Part shown: piece by piece, positions 44,211 through 53,195 of the stretch
Position numbering within the stretch: position 1 is the stretch's first letter
How the letters are laid out: every line of letters starts with the position of its first letter
DNA from: Planctomycetaceae bacterium
Lineage (GTDB): Bacteria; Planctomycetota; Planctomycetia; Pirellulales; Pirellulaceae
Reading direction: 5' to 3'
Assembly (NCBI GenBank): GCA_020638995.1
Contig: JACKHM010000001.1
Location: 682,001 to 746,000, forward strand
DNA: 64,000 nt
Position numbers and translations under genes: made by a program
The notes under the pieces: generated by a model
Told to the model about the DNA's origin: nothing
Database searches by the model: none
What the model saw: only the letters and a program-made list of their open reading frames with translations

Positions 44211-44861
44211 CTAGTTCGCAACCGGTTTTCGGAACTCGGATCGGTACACCGGCTCGTCGTGTAATCGCATACGACGCTCGAAATGTGTTCGATAATCGAG
44301 GTCGTGTTCGGCGGGACGCTCGTCAACGGAGAGCGGGCCTTCGAGCGAGACCTCCGCCGCGATCATAACCAGCGTTGTCTGGAAGTACTCCTCGACATCT
44401 GTCCAAAAGTGCAAGGCACCGCCCGGGCGCAACACTCGCTGTATGTCTTTTAGAAAATCCGGCTTCATGACTCGGCGTTTGCGGTGCCGGTCCTTCCACC
44501 AAGGATCAGGAAAATAAACATGTACGGCGTCAACACCGTCGCTCGTCAAAAATTCACGGAATAGCCTCAGTCCGTCACCGCTGATCATTTTGCCGTTGGT
44601 GAGTTCACGTTTGGCCAGTCGTCCAGCTGCATGGCGCGCGTACTTACGAGCCATCTCGATGCCAAGAAAGTTACGATCGGGATGCGTTGCCGAAGCGGTC
44701 TGCATAAACAACCCCTTACCGCTGCCGACTTCTACTTCCAAGGGTGCGTCACGGCCGAATAAGTCCTGCGCGATGAGTGGCGTTTGCAGTTCATCCAGCG
44801 AGTAGAGGTAGCTCGACAGGTCGACCGAAGGGTCGACCGCTTTCAGTGCTCGGCGTCCCAT
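44211..44861 (-). CDS. trmB: tRNA (guanine-N7-)-methyltransferase TrmB
   Basis: 216 residues. The Rossmann motif is PLEVEVGSGKGLFMQTASATHPD, followed by NFLGIEMARKYARHAAGR and the family signature VYFPDPWWKDRHRKRRVMKPDFL with the catalytic/tRNA-binding DPWxKxRHxKRR. It methylates G46 in tRNAs using S-adenosylmethionine. Stop codons converge with the helicase gene over about 50 bases. Confidence 0.95.
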   Translation of the reverse strand: MGRRALKAVDPSVDLSSYLYSLDELQTPLIAQDLFGRDAPLEVEVGSGKGLFMQTASATHPDRNFLGIEMARKYARHAAGRLAKRELTNGKMISGDGLRLFREFLTSDGVDAVHVYFPDPWWKDRHRKRRVMKPDFLKDIQRVLRPGGALHFWTDVEEYFQTTLVMIAAEVSLEGPLSVDERPAEHDLDYRTHFERRMRLHDEPVYRSEFRKPVAN

Positions 44862-44904
44862 AAATTACATCCTAGAAGGTCGGAAGGAATCGAAACCCCT
44901 CACG

Positions 44905-46413
44905 TTACTCTTCTTCGAGAATGAGTTCCAGGTCCGTTTTGAGTGAACGCATATATGCCCGCCACTCGTTATCCAAGCTGCGACGATCGGTACCGAACGA
45001 CTCGCTAAAGAGATCCGTTAGAACTTGAGGACTGATCAAGACGTCAGGAGGCATCTCGCCGATGCGACGATAGAAGGTGATGAACTCCTTGAAGTGCCGC
45101 TCCATAAGAAAGTGTGTGAGCGCCCACGCCTGACCGTAGCCATGCAGCGTACCCATCAGCGTCGCGGCGGTATCAAAAATCTGATCACCGACGATGAAGT
45201 CGATATTGGAGTGGACCCGGTCTCGCTCCAGTGCGCGGTATAGATTCAGTCGGTCGGTGTTGACCGCACCAATGCCGCTCCAAGCAGCGTCATCGGGTGT
45301 CTCGAAGTAGGTCGCCAGCCCCTCATGGACCCAGCTTGGAACGACCACGTCGCGCGGAAACAAGCCTGTGTTGCCAGCCATCTGATGCGTCGCCTCATGG
45401 CTGACGACCTCGATGTCCAAGTTCTCGCGTTCGATACCGACCAACAGATCGATCGTGTCCGCCATGCGAGCCAGATCCTTCAATTCGATGATTCGGTCGC
45501 CGACCTTAAATGCCGGACGTTCATTCCGCTTGAGCTTCTTGGCGGATTCTTTCATGGCCTGTAGCTGGTCGGAAATCCCTTGAAGGACCTTAAAGTCGTC
45601 GGTGGTAGCGTGGTCGTAAAAGACCGAAGTGTTGTTGTGTCCATCCCAAAATCCGGAAGCACTCTGTAAAGTCGGATTCAGTTGCGTGGCGAATTGCAGG
45701 TAGTCTCGGTGCTCGCTGAACAACACGACTTTCAGACGCTCCTCGGGAATGTCGAGGTCGACACCATGCGAAAAGAATCGCAACATGAAGCTTTCGTAGA
45801 CTAGCTCCAACAACTCCAACCGCTGCTCGGATCGACTCGTTTTCTTATGCGCCGTCGGTTTGTCCGATGTGTCGTGCATCAAGATGAAGTGTTTGCTCGT
45901 TCTGATTTTCATGTCAGGGCGACCGACCAGCGCTCGCATCTCGCGTTCTTGCTGGCTCGAATCCGCGAGGGGCGTTTCGATCCGCCGCTTTAGGTCGTGA
46001 ACTCGGAGCGCGTCGGGATGCTGCGGATTCGCCTCCAAGGCCTTGTCGACGGCCTCGTAGTGTTGTTTCAATAACCCGTTTCGAAGCGCCCAGCGCGCGG
46101 TATCCATCAGTTTGTCTGCGTCGCCTTCGGCAATTCTCATGCGTCGGTAAAAAACGGCCGAGGTTGTCGGAACACGATGGATCTTCGCGTCTTTGATATC
46201 GAAGTACAGTGTGCCGAATTCGGGATGCTTATAGGTGACCGAACCGCCTTGATTGACGGTCGTGGTACCTTGCAATGCGACAACGCTTGATAACCCCGGA
46301 ACACGATATAGCACCAAGTCCGCTGATGCCTCGGGAATGTTATAGAACGCTAGTAACGCGACCACACTTCCGAGAATTCGCGTAACGCCAGTTGAATTGT
46401 CTGCCGAATGCAT
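44905..46413 (-). CDS. DUF1570 protein with HExxH-type motif
   Basis: About 502 residues; ATG 46413 is preferred over GTG 46419. A hydrophobic segment at about 13-32 is a signal peptide or anchor. Residues 95-150 look TPR-like. The C-terminal half is DUF1570 of planctomycetes, with VVSHEATHQMAGNTGLFP (HExxH) and WVHEGLATYFETP, the arrangement of gluzincin-like metallopeptidases in which a downstream Glu is the third ligand. Peptidase activity is plausible but unproven. It lies 13 bases after the broken DUF1559 gene. Confidence 0.82.
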   Translation of the reverse strand: MHSADNSTGVTRILGSVVALLAFYNIPEASADLVLYRVPGLSSVVALQGTTTVNQGGSVTYKHPEFGTLYFDIKDAKIHRVPTTSAVFYRRMRIAEGDADKLMDTARWALRNGLLKQHYEAVDKALEANPQHPDALRVHDLKRRIETPLADSSQQEREMRALVGRPDMKIRTSKHFILMHDTSDKPTAHKKTSRSEQRLELLELVYESFMLRFFSHGVDLDIPEERLKVVLFSEHRDYLQFATQLNPTLQSASGFWDGHNNTSVFYDHATTDDFKVLQGISDQLQAMKESAKKLKRNERPAFKVGDRIIELKDLARMADTIDLLVGIERENLDIEVVSHEATHQMAGNTGLFPRDVVVPSWVHEGLATYFETPDDAAWSGIGAVNTDRLNLYRALERDRVHSNIDFIVGDQIFDTAATLMGTLHGYGQAWALTHFLMERHFKEFITFYRRIGEMPPDVLISPQVLTDLFSESFGTDRRSLDNEWRAYMRSLKTDLELILEEE

Positions 46414-46425
46414 GAGCACGTCTCG

Positions 46426-47147
46426 CTACTTGGTGAGTTGTGCTTCGGAAAGCCAACGCGATGCATCCACGGTCTCCTTCCCATGGATTGTTGACATGGC
46501 GCGAAACACTGTCGGATCGATATTCGATGAAATGAATCGTACCGAGCCGTCGGCCATGACCGAGATCGCACCTTGTCGAGATGTGTCTTGCGATCCGAAC
46601 CCCGTCAACTCGTCGAAGTAAGGTTCTCTCGCACCACGCACAGTTGCGCCACCGCCAGCAACCCACGGCGACGCCAGCTTGCCGCTGCCAATAAGCATGA
46701 TGGTGTTGCTCTCGCCGTCGGTGATCTCGCCGCGTTTTGCAACTTCGTCATAGCCGAAGACGCCTGCGCGCGGATCACTCCGCGGCAACTTGGCGGCCAC
46801 AACATTGCGCCGGTCTTCCACGCCAGCCATGCCGACGAAGTGCGTCAGGGCCATGTTTTCGAACGGATAGCCTTTCCACCGCTCGCGTTGGTCGTTCGGA
46901 TTTGCAGCACGTTGCCACATGCGGTACATCGCACAGCACGCCCAGCGAGTTCTGGACCTGGTCGATAAGTCCGACCGCAGCTGCAAGCGACCAAAGCGAT
47001 GGAGCTGTCGGGAGTCCTCGGTCGCGGGGCGGCGGGATTTTGAATGAGCAGCGAGCACCCGCACGCAGGACATGGCACCTGCTTGCCCGTCAAATAGTCC
47101 TGCGCCATAAAACGCTGCCCGCACCGACACGTAACCGGAAATGGCAT
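46426..47147 (-). pseudogene. Broken double-zinc-ribbon / DUF1559 gene
   Basis: Frame one starts at ATG 47147 with two zinc ribbons (CRCGQ...CPACG and CSCGRTY...CTACG) and stops at 46845 after 100 residues. A second frame, shifted by -1, takes over near 46920 and reads the C-terminal part of DUF1559: ALTHFVGMAGV, DPRAGVFGYDE, ITDGESNTIMLIGSGK, ISVMADGSVRFISSNIDPTVFRAM. Families with this layout have a membrane helix and about 100 more residues between the halves. The middle seems deleted as well as frameshifted, so no full product is likely. No slippery heptamer is evident at the join. Confidence 0.65.
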
Positions 47148-47273
47148 TACCCGACCCTCGTGATGGCCTGCCCAGAAAATATCGAAGCAACAATCACTTC
47201 GACCGCCACATCATACCAGCCCGACCGAGGGAGCGGCAACTATCGAACTTTACCGCACGCGAGCTCGTCAACT

Positions 47274-48974
47274 TCAGCTGAGGATTTCTCGTTTGCGATT
47301 CAAATAGTCCCAAACGACATAGCGGTCGAGATCGTTGCCAGCGGTGAAGAAGACACGGCCCTTGGTCGACTCGGCCAAACGGTATGCGAAGCGGATATCT
47401 TCCTCGGACTGTGACCAGCTTGGAACGAGGAACATGTTAATGGTGATCCCTTCCCGATGACAAAGCAGACCTTCACGCATTGTGGCTGCTTCGGTTTGAG
47501 GATCGGGCGGGTACAGCATGTAGAGCCACTGGCCCTCGAAGTGCGCAGTCGGCAAACCGTCCGTGATTAGAATGATCTGGCGGTTAGGGGTATCTTGAGC
47601 GACTAGAAACTGGCGAGCGAGTTGCAGTGAATGCTGAATGTTCGTGAAGTGCGGCGGCAACTGATACTCGCTGACGTCCGCACTGCTCATGTCTGCTTTG
47701 AAGCGCACAATTGGGTCGTGAATCGTGACAGGTTTCGGCAGCAAATCGATGATTTGTCCGCTGCGACATGGCTTGGCGAACGTATACATCTCGATGAAGT
47801 GAATGTAGTCGCCGGGATACTCTGAACGTATCAGTCCGTCCAAAGCCAAGCCCATTCGCTTGACGTTAATATATTGCCCGTCGTAACGCATCGAACCGCT
47901 CATATCCATGATCACGACGGTCGCGGCTTTTGGAGAGTTGCGAGTTCGATGAACCTCGATGTCGTCGGATTTCAGCCGAAGCGGTTTCGCGTGCCCCTGG
48001 CGTAGCATGGCATTGATAAAAGTTTGTGGGATATCCAAGTGCGCGATCGAATCCCCGAATTCGTATGACTTGGTTTGCTGCAGTTCGACGGCACCTTCTC
48101 CCACGATTGGCCCTTGATGCCTGCCGCTGCGAGAGGCTTGTAAGTTGCTGAAGATTTTTCCGAGCAATCGGCCTTGAAAGAGTCGATACGCTTGCGGCGT
48201 GAGTTGGAAGAGATCGCCATCGCGTTGTAAGCCTTGGCGTTCGGCGAGTTCGCGAATGTAATTCTCGACCATCTGCTGAAGTTCCTGCAGTCGCTCCAGG
48301 TCTCCGGGTTCAGCAAACTCGGCTAGCGCCGCCATGTCGATCACGGCGATCTGAGCGTTTTCGCGAGCGTCCTGTAGTTGCTTGAGCAGTTCGTCGATCT
48401 TCTCTAGCTCGGCTTTGATGGCCAAAGCCTCAGGCACCGTCATCGGCGTCCGTCCCGTGAACTCGTATTTGGAAGCCAATTCATCGACTTGATACTTGTC
48501 GCCCAGCGTTTCGAGTAACTGGACCAGCCCACGAGCGAACGGATGCCGATCGTTGCCCGTCGCGTACCACAGTCGCTCTAGTTCGTAGAGTTGCTCCGTT
48601 TCAAAACCAAGTTCAAATCGGGGACGCAATTTGTTGGGAGGATCGAGCTGTTCGCCAATCCGCCGGTAGTCTTTGCGAGCCGTTTTCTGAACTGCTTCTG
48701 TCTCGTACTTCTCGAGGATCTTGCGTTTACGTTCGAGTAGCATCGCGATCAAGGCGTCGATATTGGGACCTAAGCCAGCGATCTGAGACGGATCAATCTT
48801 GACGGCGCGAGCCAATTCTTCGTCGGTCAGTCGACGCATGTTGCCATACATCAAAGCGTGTTCGAATGCCGGAGATACCGCGTCGGGCGGCGGTTGCGTC
48901 GGACTCGGGAAGTTCTTGGGATCGTATTTCTGGTAGGTGTGAACAATCCCGCCGAGTGATTTTCGATTGGCCAT
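47274..48974 (-). CDS. VWA-domain protein, partner of the MoxR-type ATPase
   Basis: About 566 residues from ATG 48974; ATG 48995 is the alternative. The N-terminal 330 residues are helical, with a charged middle (LQELQQMVENYIRELAERQ). The C-terminal VWA domain begins with VVIMDMSGSMRYDG, an intact DxSxS MIDAS motif, followed by ILITDGLPTAHFEG, where the third MIDAS Asp sits. MIDAS-containing VWA proteins pair with MoxR AAA ATPases as metal-dependent chaperones or assembly factors. It follows the methyltransferase gene in the same operon. Confidence 0.88.
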   Translation of the reverse strand: MANRKSLGGIVHTYQKYDPKNFPSPTQPPPDAVSPAFEHALMYGNMRRLTDEELARAVKIDPSQIAGLGPNIDALIAMLLERKRKILEKYETEAVQKTARKDYRRIGEQLDPPNKLRPRFELGFETEQLYELERLWYATGNDRHPFARGLVQLLETLGDKYQVDELASKYEFTGRTPMTVPEALAIKAELEKIDELLKQLQDARENAQIAVIDMAALAEFAEPGDLERLQELQQMVENYIRELAERQGLQRDGDLFQLTPQAYRLFQGRLLGKIFSNLQASRSGRHQGPIVGEGAVELQQTKSYEFGDSIAHLDIPQTFINAMLRQGHAKPLRLKSDDIEVHRTRNSPKAATVVIMDMSGSMRYDGQYINVKRMGLALDGLIRSEYPGDYIHFIEMYTFAKPCRSGQIIDLLPKPVTIHDPIVRFKADMSSADVSEYQLPPHFTNIQHSLQLARQFLVAQDTPNRQIILITDGLPTAHFEGQWLYMLYPPDPQTEAATMREGLLCHREGITINMFLVPSWSQSEEDIRFAYRLAESTKGRVFFTAGNDLDRYVVWDYLNRKREILS

Positions 48975-49008
48975 CGATTCGTCCCGCTGAGTCATGAGGC
49001 GCCGTTCA

Positions 49009-49653
49009 TTATACGCTCCGCAAGCGTTTTGATCGTTTTCGTTGTAACCGCACGGAGTTGCACTGGCCATAAGTCAGCAGCAGCGCGCCGTCCGATGCGC
49101 AACGGTCGAATAAACGATCAATGACATCCTCCTCGCCGGGCCAGGGGTACGCAAAGACGATGTCAAAGTCGTCAGGCTCCAGGCCAAGTTCTTCGTAGGC
49201 ATCGTCCGTTTCCGTGACAAGCCACACGACGCCGGCATCGTTGTCTGCGTAAGCTTCTTCTGCGCACGACTCGCTGCCTCGCGGAATGAAGCTCCCGTGG
49301 ATGAATTCAGCCTCCAACGCGAACTCGCCAGCGAGATCGCGGGCTTCATCCACAAGATCCTGATCGATTTCGATTCCGCACGATCGAAAACCGACCATTT
49401 CGGCCAGCATCGCAACCACGCCAAAGCCGCTCCCCCATTCGCACAGGTGTCGACCGGTCGTCAGGTTCGATTCCGAGATCGCTTGCAGGGCGTGATAGAC
49501 TGTCTCAAAGTTACTCGGCACAAATCCACTGCCCCATGTGGGATGACTCCGCATGAAGCAATCGATACGTGCATCAACGTCTGCCAGGAAGCTGGCAACA
49601 TCACAGGGCAGCGGCTGCCTTGTTTCGGGCAACTGGAGTTCGACCAACGCCAC
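49009..49653 (-). CDS. Class I SAM-dependent methyltransferase
   Basis: 214 residues. The SAM motif I is LCEWGSGFGVVAMLAEMVG, followed by SCGIEIDQDLVDEARDLA (motif II acid). A hydrophobic strand FDIVFAYPWPGEEDVI with YPWP is in the position of motif IV, though not NPPY. Target unknown. It lies between the MoxR ATPase (3-base gap) and the VWA gene, so all three are probably one transcript. Confidence 0.82.
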   Translation of the reverse strand: MALVELQLPETRQPLPCDVASFLADVDARIDCFMRSHPTWGSGFVPSNFETVYHALQAISESNLTTGRHLCEWGSGFGVVAMLAEMVGFRSCGIEIDQDLVDEARDLAGEFALEAEFIHGSFIPRGSESCAEEAYADNDAGVVWLVTETDDAYEELGLEPDDFDIVFAYPWPGEEDVIDRLFDRCASDGALLLTYGQCNSVRLQRKRSKRLRSV

Positions 49654-49656
49654 ACG

Positions 49657-51066
49657 CTACTCCACTTCGTAAGTCATGCGACCGTGGTGCTGTGAACGCG
49701 AAATTCGATCCATGGCATAGAGGCCCGCGAGTACAAACTCAACACACGATGCTCGGATAGCTGGGCTTTCCCCGGCATTGACTTCAAATGCCTTGTCCCA
49801 GACCGGCGGGACTCGCTTGAGCAGTTCAGCGTACTTCTCGGAAGGCAGAGTGTCGCCGACTTCCAATTTCACACCACGACCGAAGATCTCGGATATCTCG
49901 GCGAGCCCGTGCCGGTCGACATACTCCTCGAAGACAATGCGAATTGCCTCTGCGATGACGGCATCCAGCACTTGGCGTTCCGACATTTGATGGCTGCCCA
50001 TCAAGTCGAGTTCTAGTTTGCCGAGCGATGAAGCGTACAAATGGCCGAGGTCGCTAATCCTAGGTACGGCAGGTTCTTCGTTCAGCACTATGCTGCGCTG
50101 TCGCGCCGAGGCAATCATCGTCCGATAGTTCGCGATGCTGAACCTCGCGCTGACGCCCGATTGCTGATCGATGTATTTCGATTTGCGAGCTTGGATAGTG
50201 ATTTGTTCGATGACTTCACGCATGAAGTAAGGCACGACGACGCGAACGTCTTCCGGTCGGATGTTTGCCTCTTGCTCCATGATTTGAATGCCCAAGTCTC
50301 GATCCCGCGGATAGTGCGTGTGGATTACGGAACCGATTCGATCCTTGAGCTGCGGAATGACCTTGCCGCTGCGGTTATAGGTCGAGGGATTTGCCGAAAA
50401 CAGGATCAAGACATCGATGTCGAACCGAATCGGATAGCCGCGGATCTGCACATCGCGCTCTTCCAGGATGTTGAACAGACCGACTTGAACCAACTCGTCC
50501 AACTCCGGAAGTTCGTTCATCGCAAAGATGCCTCGATGCATTCTGGGGATAAGCCCAAAATGCAAGGCTTGTTCCGCGGACATGCTCACCCCGCCAGCCA
50601 ACTTACCGGGATCGATCTCGCCGATGATGTCGGCGAACTTCGTACCCGGCGACAAACGCTCGGCGTAGCGGTCCTGGCGCAACCACCAACCAATCGGAAC
50701 TTCTTCTTCCGAATGAGCCGCGATGAACTGGCGACACGCACTGCTGATGGGGTTGAACGGATCGTCGTGCAAAGGAGCTTCGGGAATGTCGACGAACGGA
50801 ATGGCCTCGTCCAAAAAGCGCACCAAACCGCGCATGAGGCGACTCTTGGCTTGGCCCTTTTCACCGAGAAAGAGCATATCGTGCTCAGCTAGGAGCGCGA
50901 TATTCATCTCGGGAATGACCGTATCTTCGTAGCCGACGATGCCAGGGTATAACTCTTCGCCAGTACCTAGCATGCGGACGAAATTGTCGTGGATCTCCTG
51001 TTTGACGGTCTTTGAAGTCCATCCGCTAGCGCGAAGTTGGTGAAAGTTGGTCGGGCGATGATGCAT
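49657..51066 (-). CDS. MoxR-type AAA+ ATPase
   Basis: 469 residues. The P-loop is the variant MLFLGEKGQAKSRLMR. Walker B is FAMNELPELDELVQVGLFNILEERDVQIRG, with NE in place of DE. Sensor I is LILFSANPSTYNRSG, and RIGSVIHTHYPRD contains an Arg finger candidate. The closest families are magnesium-chelatase subunit I/MoxR. These form hexamers that act with VWA proteins. The N-terminal 35 residues and the long C-terminal helical lid are also typical. It is first in the operon. Confidence 0.9.
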   Translation of the reverse strand: MHHRPTNFHQLRASGWTSKTVKQEIHDNFVRMLGTGEELYPGIVGYEDTVIPEMNIALLAEHDMLFLGEKGQAKSRLMRGLVRFLDEAIPFVDIPEAPLHDDPFNPISSACRQFIAAHSEEEVPIGWWLRQDRYAERLSPGTKFADIIGEIDPGKLAGGVSMSAEQALHFGLIPRMHRGIFAMNELPELDELVQVGLFNILEERDVQIRGYPIRFDIDVLILFSANPSTYNRSGKVIPQLKDRIGSVIHTHYPRDRDLGIQIMEQEANIRPEDVRVVVPYFMREVIEQITIQARKSKYIDQQSGVSARFSIANYRTMIASARQRSIVLNEEPAVPRISDLGHLYASSLGKLELDLMGSHQMSERQVLDAVIAEAIRIVFEEYVDRHGLAEISEIFGRGVKLEVGDTLPSEKYAELLKRVPPVWDKAFEVNAGESPAIRASCVEFVLAGLYAMDRISRSQHHGRMTYEVE

Positions 51067-51147
51067 GACGCTTGAATGTCAAAAGGTGGGCGATGGAGAG
51101 TAGCTGGGATTATAGCGCCATCGCCCTCGATTCCAAGTGAGCGATAT

Positions 51148-52026
51148 TTAGGGAAACGAAACTGGTTCGCCGCCTTGCATCGTAGCAAGCGAATGATAGA
51201 CGTTTAGGTCGATCGTCTCGACAATAATATGGATCGAACCATCCGCAAATGCGAAGTTAGTTCCCGCCGGGTGGTAACTTCCGGGATCATCGAGGTGCCC
51301 ACCGTCGTCATTGGGCGGGTGGTCAGCGATTGCCAGGATGCGTGCAAAGGACTCGTCGCCACCTGGGATCGCGCCAAGCCAGGTAGATTGTCCATGTTTG
51401 GAGTAGCGTTCCGCGACCAGCAAAGTGTTGCTGGTTCCGTCAACAAAGTCTCGAAAACGCGTCGAGCTGTTGTGGAAAAACGGGCCATCTCCTCGGCATT
51501 GAATCCCGGGTGCCAGCATCTCGCAATCCTCCAATTCAAGCGTGCCAAACATGCCTACATAGTTCGCCCCTGGAATGGAAACAGGATTTCCTGCAACATC
51601 CAGATCAAAAAAGTCACGAGTATTGGCATCAGATGGGCAGCGATAGACTGGCAGATGCGTCTGGCGAGCCACATCGTTTGCAGCATGCGTAATTGGAAGC
51701 GTGTCTTGTACGATGTCTCCGACGGTGGTTTGCTCTATGAAGGGCAATACCTGAGCCGCCCATCCCCATCCAGGATCACCTTCGGAAAGAAGAGTTCTGC
51801 CGGTTCCACCGTTGAGGCCGATCCACCCCATGGGCAAGGCATTGAAAGAGTCGTGATAGTTGTGCAAAGCCAAAGCGACCTGCTTCATATTGTTGTTACA
51901 TGACATACGGCGAGCCGCTTCGCGGGCAGCTTGGACGGCCGGCAACAGCAGCGCCACTAGAATGCCAATAATTGCAATCACAACGAGCAACTCGACAAGC
52001 GTAAACGCCTTTTGATGACGATTCAT
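51148..52026 (-). CDS. DUF1559 protein with pilin-like N-terminus
   Basis: 292 residues from ATG 52026 (CAGGAG 12 bases upstream). The N-terminus FTLVELLVVIAIIGILVALLLPAVQAAREAARR is the type IV pilin/pseudopilin methylation motif and hydrophobic helix of the planctomycete DUF1559 family. It is followed by NNNMKQVALALHNYHD, a G-rich beta domain, FVDGTSNTLLVAERY and a C-terminal FAFADGSIHII. These proteins are exported and thought to form pilin-like or surface structures. Confidence 0.9.
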   Translation of the reverse strand: MNRHQKAFTLVELLVVIAIIGILVALLLPAVQAAREAARRMSCNNNMKQVALALHNYHDSFNALPMGWIGLNGGTGRTLLSEGDPGWGWAAQVLPFIEQTTVGDIVQDTLPITHAANDVARQTHLPVYRCPSDANTRDFFDLDVAGNPVSIPGANYVGMFGTLELEDCEMLAPGIQCRGDGPFFHNSSTRFRDFVDGTSNTLLVAERYSKHGQSTWLGAIPGGDESFARILAIADHPPNDDGGHLDDPGSYHPAGTNFAFADGSIHIIVETIDLNVYHSLATMQGGEPVSFP

Positions 52027-52150
52027 GGTTTTCACAGTCTCCTGATTCGCGCAACGAAACTCGTGCGCAATGATTTGAAGATGACAGCAGCAACAAAGAC
52101 CGAAGCAAGGAAGTGACCGCACTCGTACATCTACGGGCAGTCACAAACAA

Positions 52151-52549
52151 CTAGATCTGCTCGGGTGGAGAACGTGGCCGATGGAGGCCAACTGCTGTGA
52201 TCGACAGGAGAAGCGGGCTGACAGTGTGAGCAGCTTCACAGGCCTGCTCGACCGAGCCATCCTCAAGATCAAGAGCGAAGATTGCAGCGAGTGCCAAGTG
52301 TCGGCAGATCGTGCAATCATCAGACTTATCGGGGCCGTCAGGAACGTGCGGATGTTCGTGCGAGCCATCGTGCGCGTGCCCGTGTTCGCCCTCCATAACC
52401 GCGTGGTGATGTCCGTGGCTTGCTGTATCACGAAGATCATCGTCCGAACCGCTCGCCGTATGGGCGTGCGAATGTCCCCAACCTGCAATCACCGACTGCG
52501 CGACCATAGTCGTGGCCAGCAGCACGGAGATGTAGCGGTTAGGACTCAT
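52151..52549 (-). CDS. His-rich small exported protein (DUF2946-like)
   Basis: 132 residues from ATG 52549. The N-terminus MSPNRYISVLLATTMVAQSVIAGWG is a signal peptide or membrane anchor. A His-dense segment follows (GHSHAH, SHGHHHAV, EHGHAHDGSHEHPHV), then a CTIC motif and a second hydrophobic stretch. The pattern is typical of small heavy-metal-related proteins of the DUF2946 type. A metal-binding role, perhaps Cu or Zn, is inferred. A perfect hairpin lies 12 bases upstream of the start codon. Confidence 0.65.
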   Translation of the reverse strand: MSPNRYISVLLATTMVAQSVIAGWGHSHAHTASGSDDDLRDTASHGHHHAVMEGEHGHAHDGSHEHPHVPDGPDKSDDCTICRHLALAAIFALDLEDGSVEQACEAAHTVSPLLLSITAVGLHRPRSPPEQI

Positions 52550-52561
52550 GGTTTCGGTACC

Positions 52562-52592
52562 TTTGTGGCGGCTTGTACCGCGCCGCCACAAA
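52562..52592 (-). promoter_or_regulatory. Perfect 11-bp hairpin in the 5' leader of the His-rich gene
   Basis: On the minus strand TTTGTGGCGGC pairs with GCCGCCACAAA around a 9-base loop, ending 12 bases before ATG 52549. The Shine-Dalgarno-like AAAGG straddles the foot of the stem, so the hairpin could modulate translation. A terminator of the upstream DinB gene is the alternative, but no T-tract follows. Confidence 0.4.
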
Positions 52593-52673
52593 TCGCACAA
52601 CGTCAGTGCGTTGCAGGCGTGCTTTCATCATTGACGCTAACTACGTCGGATAACTCGATGATGTTCACCGAAT

Positions 52674-53168
52674 TTAGCCTTTCGGCTGAGAATTGTAGAG
52701 ATTCAATGTGATATGTGCCTGCCCCTGATGGTGGGCTTCGTGCCAGCTAATAATTTGGAGGATATTGCGGAGCGATAGTCGTCGTCCGTCTGGTGCCTCC
52801 CAGACGACTTCGTCAAGCTTTGCAGGGTCTTGCTCGCCCAGCGTGACTAGCAAATCGTCGCGACCACCCGCTAACACATCGCGAATTTGGGCGATGGACG
52901 GGACATCGTCGTCAGGCGTGCTTCCTCCACGAAAGCGGGACCACAAGTCACGAAAGCGACCTTCTTTATTAGCCAGTCGCTCGACCGCAAACAGCTCTTC
53001 GGTGACACCGATATGCATCAGTTGCCAGCCAATGTGAGCCCGCCCCACGCCAGGGCACCAACCAAGGATGGACGGTGCATCGGTCATCTTCTCGATGCGA
53101 TCGAGCAAGCCGAGCGTACGGGTGCGATTAAAGGCGTATTGATCTCGATAGGTATCGAACAGACTCAT
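52674..53168 (-). CDS. DinB-family protein
   Basis: 164 residues forming the four-helix DinB/YfiT-like fold. Putative metal-binding histidines lie in HIGWQLMHIGVTEEL and in the C-terminal WHEAHHQGQAHITL. DinB-like proteins often act as metal-dependent thiol transferases or damage-induced hydrolases. It lies 27 bases downstream of ilvD in the same direction and may be co-transcribed with it. Confidence 0.85.
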   Translation of the reverse strand: MSLFDTYRDQYAFNRTRTLGLLDRIEKMTDAPSILGWCPGVGRAHIGWQLMHIGVTEELFAVERLANKEGRFRDLWSRFRGGSTPDDDVPSIAQIRDVLAGGRDDLLVTLGEQDPAKLDEVVWEAPDGRRLSLRNILQIISWHEAHHQGQAHITLNLYNSQPKG

Positions 53169-53195
53169 GGCTGAGAGTTGCTCCTTGCGATATGT

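Noticed and set aside
47274..51066. Magnesium or cobalt chelatase genes
   Set aside because: The AAA+ and VWA proteins look chelatase-like, but no large ChlH/CobN subunit or tetrapyrrole gene is present; MoxR-VWA fits better.
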